The position numbers and the translations under genes were made by a program. This document shows, piece after piece, positions 7,891 through 14,527 of a stretch of DNA of 38,174 nt. Under the pieces are notes generated by a model. That model ran no database searches and was not told where the DNA came from. It worked only from the letters and a program-made list of their open reading frames with translations. Position 1 is the stretch's first letter, and each line of letters opens with the position of its first letter. This DNA is from an uncultured Spirochaetaceae bacterium (GTDB lineage Bacteria > Spirochaetota > Spirochaetia > Treponematales > Treponemataceae): NCBI GenBank assembly GCA_902783155.1, contig CACZPR010000117.1, positions 1 through 38,174 of the forward strand, in the 5' to 3' direction.

Positions 7891-9482
7891 AATGCACCTC
7901 CGTTTTGATCTGCCCTGAAAAAGCGTGCCGTCATTGCAAAGCAGTTTGGAACTTTCATTGTGAGAAGGCTCGTGTGGTCAAATGCAGGACTTGTCCGGAC
8001 GGAAACAATCTCCGCACCGCACAATGGATTTCCGCTTCGTGAAAGTGCCGTTCCCCTGTCGCCTTTCTGTGGAAGAGGAAGAAACTCATAGGGAAGCGTA
8101 ACCGTTGCAAATCCAGGCTCAAAGTCTTCCTGAACCAAAAAGATTGCCTGACCGGAGCAGCTTGCCACACACATTCCGCAGCCCGTACACTCAGCGTTTT
8201 CCGCAACAGACGGAAGCGCCGTAATGCAGGAGCCGATTTTTATGCAGTGCTTTTTACATGCGTCCTGACACGGATTGCAGGGGATGTTCTGCGTACACTC
8301 GATTACCGGGTGGATTTTTTTCTGGCTTGTGACTCCGGGGAAACGCACAATCTCATCGTCGCGGACAAATCCATGGGTCAAAAGATTTTCTGAAACAGGT
8401 ATTCCCTCGTCGGTTTTCTCTATGATTTTGCCACGGTTTTTCGGAGCAAACATTCCCTGCCTGAGGCTGTCCAAATCTTTTGCGTATTTTTCTTCGGATT
8501 CATTCATCGCGCTCTCTTCGGTAAATCCAAGACGGTATGCAGCCCTTAGTCCTGCCATGCGTCCCTTTATCATCGCGGAGCTTGCCTCCTCAATGCCGCT
8601 CACATCGCCCGCCGCAAAAAGACATGGAACGGAAGTCTCGCCGAACTCATCGACAAGAGGAACCTGACCGCCACGTCTGGGGTTGTCCTCCATTTTACAG
8701 CCGGTCATCTTAAGGAGCTGGCTCATCGGGCTAAGTCCAACCGCAACGCAAACGGTGTCGGCATCAAAATGTATTTCAGTGCCGGGAATGATTTTAAACT
8801 TCTCGTCCACCTTTCCGATTACCACACCCTCAACCCTGTCAGTTCCCTCGACCTTTTTGATTGTGTACCCGAGATAGAATGGAACACCGGTCCTCGCAAC
8901 TTTCGCGGCATGGACACCGTATCCACCGATTCTTGGAGCGGCATCAACAAGCGCAACGACCTCGCATCCAGCCTGCAGAAGCTGGAAACTTACGACAAGA
9001 CCGACGTTACCGCTTCCGAGCATAAGGATTTTTTTGCCCGGCTTTATTCCATGAAGATTCATCAAAGTCTGTGCCGCACCCGCACCTATTACTCCCGGCA
9101 AAGTCCATCCCTCGAACGGAACCATGTTCTCCGCGGCACCCGTCGCTATGATTACGGAATCAGCCTTGTAGTGGTGGATTGCGCCGTCATGGTTTACGGT
9201 CACTTCCTTGTTTTCAAAAATCCCGACAACCGTGGCGTTCAGTTTTACAGTGACACCGGCATCCGCAGCCTCCTTTAAAAGCTCCTCACCGATGTTGAAT
9301 CCGCGAATCTTTGCCTTGTGCTCCTTGCTTCCAAAAAATTTATGTATCTGCTTGAAAAGCTGTCCACCGGGTCTTGCGTTTTCATCAAAAACAGTGACAG
9401 TCATGCCGTGCTTCGCAGCCTCAATCGCAGCACTAAGTCCGGCAGGTCCAGCCCCGACAACAATAAGATTGTAACGTTCCAT
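7887..9482 (-). CDS. FAD/NAD(P)-dependent oxidoreductase with fused 4Fe-4S ferredoxin domain (HcnB/opine oxidase A-like)
   Basis: Residues 1-~370 form a two-dinucleotide-fold flavoprotein. GAGPAG at 10-15 binds FAD and GSGNVG at 156-161 binds the second nucleotide; CVAVGLSPMSQL and FAAGDVSG are the usual late motifs. The region around residues 390-442 adds two iron-sulfur signatures: CTQNIPCNPCQDAC (C-x5-C-x2-C-x3-C) and CTGCGMCVASC (classic CxxCxxCxxxC). About 90 further residues follow, of no clear family. At 531 residues it exceeds plain HcnB (~460). It likely passes electrons from the DadA-like subunit to an acceptor through the clusters. A TAGGAGC ribosome site precedes the ATG, and the stop overlaps the next gene by four bases. 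Confidence 0.9.
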   Translation of the reverse strand: MERYNLIVVGAGPAGLSAAIEAAKHGMTVTVFDENARPGGQLFKQIHKFFGSKEHKAKIRGFNIGEELLKEAADAGVTVKLNATVVGIFENKEVTVNHDGAIHHYKADSVIIATGAAENMVPFEGWTLPGVIGAGAAQTLMNLHGIKPGKKILMLGSGNVGLVVSFQLLQAGCEVVALVDAAPRIGGYGVHAAKVARTGVPFYLGYTIKKVEGTDRVEGVVIGKVDEKFKIIPGTEIHFDADTVCVAVGLSPMSQLLKMTGCKMEDNPRRGGQVPLVDEFGETSVPCLFAAGDVSGIEEASSAMIKGRMAGLRAAYRLGFTEESAMNESEEKYAKDLDSLRQGMFAPKNRGKIIEKTDEGIPVSENLLTHGFVRDDEIVRFPGVTSQKKIHPVIECTQNIPCNPCQDACKKHCIKIGSCITALPSVAENAECTGCGMCVASCSGQAIFLVQEDFEPGFATVTLPYEFLPLPQKGDRGTALSRSGNPLCGAEIVSVRTSPAFDHTSLLTMKVPNCFAMTARFFRADQNGGAL

Positions 9483-9502
9483 AGATTGCTCCTACCGTTT
9501 AT

Positions 9503-9826
9503 TTACCATGTTTTTTGATTCGTGCATCCGTACTGGGTCTCGACTTTCATGCCGGCCTTCAGAGCGGTGATGCAGGTTCTTGTGTTCGGAACACCGTCAA
9601 CAACCATAACGCAGTCGGTGCATCGTCCAATCGCACAGAAGATTCCGCGCGGTCTGTGAAGTTTTGCGGTCTCACGGTGCTTCAGTATTCCCAATGCCCT
9701 CAACGCCGCCGCAACAGGCTCCCCCTCGTAGCCCTGCATTTCTTTTCCGTCAAAGGTGAACGTCACAAGTTCTCCCTTTTTAGGAGCACCCAAAATCGGA
9801 TGCTCAATTATTCTCTGTCCTTCCAT
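9503..9826 (-). CDS. Plant-type [2Fe-2S] ferredoxin subunit (HcnA/SoxA-N-like)
   Basis: At 107 residues it has the beta-grasp ferredoxin layout of the HcnA / hydroxyproline-dehydrogenase gamma subunit: VTFTFDGKEMQGYEGEPVAAALRALG, then the cluster loop C-x4-C-x2-C (CAIGRCTDC) and a fourth cysteine 11 residues later (NTRTC). This Fer2_4-type domain carries one 2Fe-2S cluster between the two flavin subunits. The ATG follows a GGGGG-containing ribosome site, and the gene lies 20 bases upstream of the flavoprotein gene. The operon thus encodes all the parts of a heteromeric flavin/iron-sulfur amine dehydrogenase. Confidence 0.92.
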   Translation of the reverse strand: MEGQRIIEHPILGAPKKGELVTFTFDGKEMQGYEGEPVAAALRALGILKHRETAKLHRPRGIFCAIGRCTDCVMVVDGVPNTRTCITALKAGMKVETQYGCTNQKTW

Positions 9827-9864
9827 AAATGTTGCCCCCTAGCTCAAATATGTTGCTGAACGTT

Positions 9865-11352
9865 TTATTCCGGTCTTGTTCCCGTATTCTCTTCCGCGCT
9901 CACAGCCTCAACCTCAGGCTCCGCATATATGTGCAGCTTCCTTGCAAGTTTCGGGTAGTGACGCATCTGGTACAGATCCGTGTCCATCGCCATGATTTCC
10001 TTAATCGGATATGCCTTGAAAAGAGGCCTCTTCATCCTGAACTTGCACCAGAAAAATGCGTAGGTCGCAAGAACAAGTGACACTCCGGCAAATATTCCCA
10101 GAATAATCAGGCGGTTCTCCATGTCCGGAGCGATGTTCCAGATCATAAAGAGATTTCCAATCACCCCGATTACCGGAATCACAATACCGAACGGCAGCTT
10201 AAATGTTCTCGGAGCCTTCGGCAGCTTGAACCTCAGGATGATTACATCAATATGGAGAATGACGTAACAGAAAATCCAGAACACGCATCCGGTGTTGATG
10301 AGGAACACAATCTTTTCGCTGGTTCCAAGCCCCGTCGCGTTTATTATTATCAGTGCGGCGGTTATAAGAATGAGTCCCATGAAAGGAGTGCCGCGCTTGT
10401 TGCGTCTCATAAAGAGCTTCGGGAGCAAATCAATCTTTGCCATTCCGTAGCACAGCTGGCTCACGCCGAACATTGCCGTGTTTACAGTGCTCACGACCGC
10501 AAGCAGGGAAACTATTGTCATCCAGATTGTGCCGGCCTTTCCAAGAAGGGCTGTTCCGTAAAGGATATGCGGTACCGTACTTTCACCAAGCTCCGCCCAT
10601 GGAGTATAGTTTCCGAATCCGATTACCATGAAAATCTGCATGACGAGGATAATCACAAGGCTCAGTACCATGCCAAGCGGAATCATCTTCCGGGCGTTCC
10701 TTACCTCGCTTGAAATCGGAACTATGTACTCCACGCCGATGAACAGGAAGAACGAAAGTCCCAGAAGCGAGAATATGTCCTTCATGTTTGTCGATATGAC
10801 CGTGGGCTGCTCCACCACTGTGTCCGGGTTCACCTTGATGCATCCAAGTATTCCCATAATCACAAGCGAGACGATAAGACCGTATGCAACTATGTTCTGG
10901 ATTTTTGCGAACATGTCAACGCCGCGCAGATTCAGGACAAAGAGTATAAGCACAAGGGCAATCGTGTATGCGGTTCCGGACATCGGAATGCCGAACAGCT
11001 TGTCACCGATTACCGCGCTCAATGTGTTTCCGAACATGGCGGCCTCGCTCGAAATCAAAATCATCTGGCAGCAGAGGAATCCACCCATGCTCGTTATGAT
11101 TGTGATGAACGGTCCGGTACATGCCAGCGTGAACTGTGACATTCCGCCGGTAAGATTCGGCATTAGCGCGTTCAGCTCGCAGATTGAAAGTGCCGTAAGT
11201 ATGTTGAAGGCACATGCAAGCGTCATGCTGATTATAAATGGCGTTCCTATCGCGCTGGATCCCTGTCCGATTGAAAGCAGACAGCTGGTTGCAACGATAA
11301 GTCCGACACCCGTTGCTATTACACTTGCAAGTCCCAAAGATTTTCGCTCCAT
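9865..11352 (-). CDS. APC-superfamily amino acid / polyamine permease
   Basis: This 495-residue integral membrane protein has about 12 hydrophobic segments (first at ~8-28, LASVIATGVGLIVATSCLLSIG) and the glycine-rich first helix typical of amino acid-polyamine-organocation antiporters and symporters. A long soluble C-terminal tail (~residues 440-495) follows the last helix and is acidic at its end. It presumably imports or exchanges the substrate, or exports the product, of the oxidoreductase encoded downstream. A strong GAGGAGG site precedes the ATG. Substrate class is by family only: amino acid, amine or polyamine. Confidence 0.9.
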   Translation of the reverse strand: MERKSLGLASVIATGVGLIVATSCLLSIGQGSSAIGTPFIISMTLACAFNILTALSICELNALMPNLTGGMSQFTLACTGPFITIITSMGGFLCCQMILISSEAAMFGNTLSAVIGDKLFGIPMSGTAYTIALVLILFVLNLRGVDMFAKIQNIVAYGLIVSLVIMGILGCIKVNPDTVVEQPTVISTNMKDIFSLLGLSFFLFIGVEYIVPISSEVRNARKMIPLGMVLSLVIILVMQIFMVIGFGNYTPWAELGESTVPHILYGTALLGKAGTIWMTIVSLLAVVSTVNTAMFGVSQLCYGMAKIDLLPKLFMRRNKRGTPFMGLILITAALIIINATGLGTSEKIVFLINTGCVFWIFCYVILHIDVIILRFKLPKAPRTFKLPFGIVIPVIGVIGNLFMIWNIAPDMENRLIILGIFAGVSLVLATYAFFWCKFRMKRPLFKAYPIKEIMAMDTDLYQMRHYPKLARKLHIYAEPEVEAVSAEENTGTRPE

Positions 11353-11374
11353 GACAACCTCCTCGTTTTTTTTT

Positions 11375-11770
11375 CTAAGTTATTTCAGTTCCAAGTGCCG
11401 CCGACATTTCAATCTCCAGAAGCTGGGTCGGTCTGTTCAGCTTTGAGATTGTGACTGCCGTACAAAGCGGCATGACATCATGGAAAAGTTCCGTGTACGC
11501 CTTCCATCCGGACTTGTCGAATTCAGGAGTCAGGAAAAGATTCACGCTGTACACGTCCTCTTTTTTTCCGCCCGCATCCTCGATTATTTTTATCTGCTTT
11601 TCAAGGATGTATTTCATCTGCGCGTAGGAGTCGCCCTCACCAAAGACAGAGCCATCCGGCTGAACGGCAGTGGTTCCACCAACAAAAATGAAATCACCAA
11701 TCCGAACAGCCCTTGAATAGCCCATGCTTTTCTCAAGTGGCGCACCAGAAGAAAAGTTTTTTCTGAGCAT
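11375..11770 (-). CDS. RidA (YjgF/YER057c/UK114) family protein without the catalytic arginine
   Basis: RidA proteins are small trimeric enzymes; the best known hydrolyse reactive enamine/imine intermediates. The fold is clear: YSRAVRIGDFIFVGGTTAVQPDG near the N-terminus, QMKYILEKQIKIIEDAGG in the middle, and LLEIEMSAALG at the end. In E. coli RidA, Arg105 sits in PARSCVEV; the aligned stretch here is PLCTAVTI, with Cys in place of Arg. It therefore belongs to a Rid subgroup not expected to have canonical 2-aminoacrylate deaminase activity. I chose the ATG that overlaps the PII stop as TGATG; a GTG one codon earlier is possible. The gene sits between a PII sensor and a permease. Confidence 0.9.
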   Translation of the reverse strand: MLRKNFSSGAPLEKSMGYSRAVRIGDFIFVGGTTAVQPDGSVFGEGDSYAQMKYILEKQIKIIEDAGGKKEDVYSVNLFLTPEFDKSGWKAYTELFHDVMPLCTAVTISKLNRPTQLLEIEMSAALGTEIT

Positions 11771-12129
11771 CACTTTTCTCCCGAAAGAAGAGCTTCCTCG
11801 CCTTCCTCGCCGGTTCTTACGCGAACGATGTTTGTAATGTCGCTTACAAAAATCTTTCCGTCACCGATGTGGCCCGTGTAAAGCTCCTTTTTCAAAAACT
11901 CTATAAGCTCGGGAACCTCGTCAGTCGGGAGGACAATCATCACGACTTCCTTTGGCAAAAGCTGGATGTCCTTTTTAGCCTCAACCTCAAATTCCTGTGT
12001 GCCGTGCTGGACTCCGCATCCAAGAACCTGATAGACTGTCATTCCAGAAATGCGGAACTTTCCCAACGCCGCCTGGAGAGCGGTAATCTTTGAAATGCCG
12101 GTTATAACTTCTACTCTTGAAAACTTCAT
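11770..12129 (-). CDS. PII-type signal transduction protein (GlnB/GlnK family) lacking Tyr51
   Basis: PII trimers bind ATP/ADP and 2-oxoglutarate and regulate transporters and enzymes. The core is well kept: GMTVYQVLGCG, then GVQHG with the 2-oxoglutarate-associated Gln, LLPKEVVMIVL, the B-loop TGHIGDGKIF, and the C-loop RVRTGEEGEEA. The T-loop has the normal length but not the normal residues: aligned with E. coli GlnB, Tyr46 becomes Glu and Tyr51, the uridylylation site, becomes Lys. The chosen ATG has GGAGG five bases upstream; an ATG four codons earlier would place that ribosome site inside the gene. It is not next to amtB but to an APC permease. About 119 residues. Confidence 0.92.
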   Translation of the reverse strand: MKFSRVEVITGISKITALQAALGKFRISGMTVYQVLGCGVQHGTQEFEVEAKKDIQLLPKEVVMIVLPTDEVPELIEFLKKELYTGHIGDGKIFVSDITNIVRVRTGEEGEEALLSGEK

Positions 12130-12156
12130 AATTTCCTCCATTATACAAAACAGATT

Positions 12157-13308
12157 TTAGACAACCATGTTCGGCGAATCCCAGAGCGTGAGCTTTGTTC
12201 CGATTCCCTTTGCAAGTGCGTTCCTGTAGACGATAGTTCCCCATGCAACGTCCTCAACAGGCATACCGCCAACGGAGTAGATTACAATCTCGTCGGGGTC
12301 GCGGTGGACCGGAACCTTTCCCATAAGAACGTCACCCAAGTCGTCGAGCTTTTCCTTTTTCATCTTTCCCTCGGCTGCAAGGTCTTCAACCCTCACGGCA
12401 GGTATCGGAATGGTCATAAAGGCGTCGGGCTTGTACTCCTCTTCCCATGCCTCGTACAGAAGTATGTTGTCCGCAACGTTTCTTGCGCGCTTGATTATGA
12501 AGTCGTCATCAAAACGGAGTGCGGCAGTCGAACAAATCATCGCTCCCTTCTTTATCCACTCCTCCTTGATGTACGGGTACTCCGAAAGATTTCCGGTCGG
12601 AACGGATGTGCTGACGTAAACAATGTCGCTGTCACGCGTGGCTTCCTCTATGGTTTCAACAGCAACAAAATCTGTGGCCGGATATTCTTCCTTTGCGCAT
12701 GCGATGAATCTTTCAAGACTTCCCTTTCCACGTCCCTTGACTTTCACCGTCTTGATTCCGGGACGCACAGCCATCATTGCGGCAAGAGCTGTCTTGCTCA
12801 TAACGCCAGGGCCGACGATTCCCGCAACGCTTGCATCTTCCTTTGCAAAATACTTAAACCCAACGCCGGGTACCGCACCGGTTCTGTATGCGGAAAGGAT
12901 GTTCGCGCTCATGTGTGCAACTGGAGCACCGGTGTCCTTGTCGTTGAGCGTGAGCATGAGGATTGAACGCGGAAGTCCCTTCTCCCTGTTGTCAATGTTG
13001 GAGCCGTACCACTTGCATCCCGCCATGTCAAACTTTCCTCCGAGGTACGCAGGCATTGCCATAAAGCGGCGGTCGGGTGCGTCAACAGGCATTTCCGGGA
13101 AAGGAGAGCTTACTGGAAACGAGACCATGGTTCCGTGGCTGTTACCGTTCGCTCCACCCATGCGGTAGTTTCCCACCTTCATCAGTTTGAACATCTCCTC
13201 CATTGCCTCGATGCATCCCTTCATGTCCTTTACACCGGCGGCAATCATGTCGTCCTCACTGAGGTACAAAAAATCAACCTTTGGATACTGTGTCTTCGCT
13301 TCTGCCAT
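12157..13308 (-). CDS. Ornithine cyclodeaminase / mu-crystallin family protein (tyramine oxidase subunit B-like)
   Basis: This is the first gene of the operon. The 383-residue protein has the OCD/mu-crystallin layout: a substrate-side stretch GCKWYGSNIDNREKGLPRS (~98-115), then GAPVAHMSANILSAYRTGAVPG, then the NAD(P) motif GIVGPGVMSK (~163-172). Family members include ornithine cyclodeaminase, alanine dehydrogenases and ketimine/imine reductases. From memory, this long subgroup is labelled tyramine oxidase subunit B in some databases; I could not check that label, and it would not prove the substrate. The family chemistry (imine formation or reduction) fits the flavin oxidases in the operon. 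The ATG follows AAGGAG with a six-base spacer, and an upstream in-frame extension would run into the terminator. Confidence 0.85.
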   Translation of the reverse strand: MAEAKTQYPKVDFLYLSEDDMIAAGVKDMKGCIEAMEEMFKLMKVGNYRMGGANGNSHGTMVSFPVSSPFPEMPVDAPDRRFMAMPAYLGGKFDMAGCKWYGSNIDNREKGLPRSILMLTLNDKDTGAPVAHMSANILSAYRTGAVPGVGFKYFAKEDASVAGIVGPGVMSKTALAAMMAVRPGIKTVKVKGRGKGSLERFIACAKEEYPATDFVAVETIEEATRDSDIVYVSTSVPTGNLSEYPYIKEEWIKKGAMICSTAALRFDDDFIIKRARNVADNILLYEAWEEEYKPDAFMTIPIPAVRVEDLAAEGKMKKEKLDDLGDVLMGKVPVHRDPDEIVIYSVGGMPVEDVAWGTIVYRNALAKGIGTKLTLWDSPNMVV

Positions 13309-13344
13309 AATTTTCTCCTTGCGATTTATAATCAACTCTCCGGC

Positions 13345-13390
13345 AAAAAAAAGACGCTGGCCGTTTCCATAAGGAACAACCAACGTCTTT
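13345..13390 (-). terminator. Strong intrinsic terminator or attenuator between araC and the OCD-family operon
   Basis: On the minus strand an ~18-bp stem begins AAAGACGTTGG and ends CCAGCGTCTTT. It has G-T pairs, one bulged A and a TTAT loop, and is followed by eight T residues. It lies 93 bases after the araC stop and ends 37 bases before the OCD-family ATG. It can terminate araC, but its closeness to the next start also makes it a candidate attenuator for the catabolic operon. Confidence 0.88.
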
Positions 13391-13482
13391 GTTGCTTTGC
13401 TGATTAGAACTATAGCATTTGGAGAAAATCTGCTATTGTAAAAATCGGAACTGGGTTTGAGGTGGAAAGGTCTTTGTCCCTC

Positions 13483-14307
13483 CTACACGTTGCGCACGTT
13501 CTCCGAATATTTTCTCTGCTCGACCGTTCTTGCATACTGGGATGGTGTCATGCCGGAAAGCCCCTTGAACTCGTGGATAAAATGGGACTGGTCGTAGAAG
13601 TTGTATTCGGAGGATATTCTGGTAAGCGAATCTGCCTTTCCCATGCTGATGTCACCAAGAAGGAACTGGAATTTCACAATGCCGCACATCTGCTTCGCGC
13701 TGAAACCAACCTCGTTTTCGAAAATCTTGTTGATGTAGCGGGACGTGTAGCCGGAAAGCCTTTCTAGCTCGGACACTTTCACAAGCCCCTTCCGGGAAAC
13801 GATTATGTCCACAATCTGCCGGAAAAGGTGGGCCTGTTTTTCCGACTTTTCGTTTTTGCCGCACAGCAAAGAGTATTCATCAAGAAAGACATTCACGCGG
13901 GAATCGAAAGTTTTTTCCCTTTCCATAAGTCCGCACAGATTCCGGGCAAAATCCAGCTCATCAAGAATAAGAATCTTCCCGACCGTATCCTTTGATGCAA
14001 TTTCGGGGATTGAAAAATGCGAGCCAGGAGCAAGCCTTATGCCAAAATATTCTGCGTCCTTTTTTACTGAAAAAGAGCGGCGAGCGGCAAGGCTTCCGAC
14101 AAAATGAGTCCTGACTCCTCCGCCCCTGTATTCAAAAATGATGTTCGAGCATCCGTCCGCCATCAGGGGAAGAATCTTGTCCTCCCTGTTTTTGTTCGAG
14201 AAACTGAAAAAATGCGATATGCCGTTCTCAAAAAGAACATGCTGGCAAAAGTCGTCCGAGTCCAGCACAAAGTACGGCTGCATCGACATGAGGGGGGTAT
14301 TGTCCAT
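13483..14307 (-). CDS. AraC-family transcriptional regulator
   Basis: The C-terminal ~95 residues form the double helix-turn-helix DNA-binding domain: VSELERLSGYTSRYINKIFENEVGFSAKQ for the first, and SLTRISSEYNFYDQSHFIHEFKGLSGMTPSQY for the second, with the characteristic F..YDQSHF..EFK signature. The N-terminal ~170 residues form an AraC-type sensor half (GCSNIIFEYRG, FFGIRLAPGS-like) of unknown ligand. I chose the ATG preceded by GGAGG with a five-base spacer, giving 274 residues. A longer in-frame form would start inside the terminator-like hairpin and has no ribosome site. Its position between the catabolic operon and a divergent leuCD pair makes both likely targets. Confidence 0.92.
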   Translation of the reverse strand: MDNTPLMSMQPYFVLDSDDFCQHVLFENGISHFFSFSNKNREDKILPLMADGCSNIIFEYRGGGVRTHFVGSLAARRSFSVKKDAEYFGIRLAPGSHFSIPEIASKDTVGKILILDELDFARNLCGLMEREKTFDSRVNVFLDEYSLLCGKNEKSEKQAHLFRQIVDIIVSRKGLVKVSELERLSGYTSRYINKIFENEVGFSAKQMCGIVKFQFLLGDISMGKADSLTRISSEYNFYDQSHFIHEFKGLSGMTPSQYARTVEQRKYSENVRNV

Positions 14308-14343
14308 GGGGTCCTCCGTTTCTCTCTCCACGTCCGCAAAGAC

Positions 14344-14378
14344 AAAAAAAGACGGAATCCCATCAATGGAATTCCGCC
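14344..14378 (-). terminator. Terminator-like hairpin in the araC leader (candidate attenuator)
   Basis: On the minus strand GGCGGAATTCCAT pairs with ATGGGATTCCGTC (13 bp with two G-T pairs) and is followed by seven T residues. No minus-strand gene lies upstream in this interval, because leuC points the other way. The hairpin therefore sits in the araC leader itself, 37 bases before the ATG, and would act on araC transcription. Confidence 0.8.
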
Positions 14379-14448
14379 CTTGGATGTTCATACTGTACCA
14401 CAAAATAAAATCTTTTGCTATAGATTTGTTGGAGGTAAACTCCCAGTC

Positions 14449-14477
14449 TTGAACAACGACAAAAATATCCATATAAT
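14449..14477 (+). promoter_or_regulatory. Promoter of the leuCD pair
   Basis: TTGAAC (14449-14454) and a perfect TATAAT (14472-14477) are separated by 17 bases. The predicted leader is about 44 bases and contains GAGGT before the leuC ATG. Just upstream, 14429-14457 contains nested inverted repeats (GTTG/CAAC and GGAG/CTCC) that overlap the -35 box and could be an operator. Confidence 0.75.
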
Positions 14478-14527
14478 TGGAAGGAATTTTGGAAAATGAA
14501 AATCAGGCAAGACAGTGAGGTAAAAAA

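Noticed and set aside
12140..12145. Internal promoter for the PII gene (perfect TATAAT on the minus strand)
   Set aside because: No acceptable -35 box at 15-19 bases, and the start site would fall inside the ribosome site. The tight operon layout favours cotranscription.
14344..14400. T-box riboswitch in the araC leader, because AGGGCGGAATTCC resembles a T-box/antiterminator sequence
   Set aside because: The resemblance is limited to a few bases; the conserved T-box bulge and upstream Stem I elements are not seen. The hairpin is explained as a plain terminator or attenuator.
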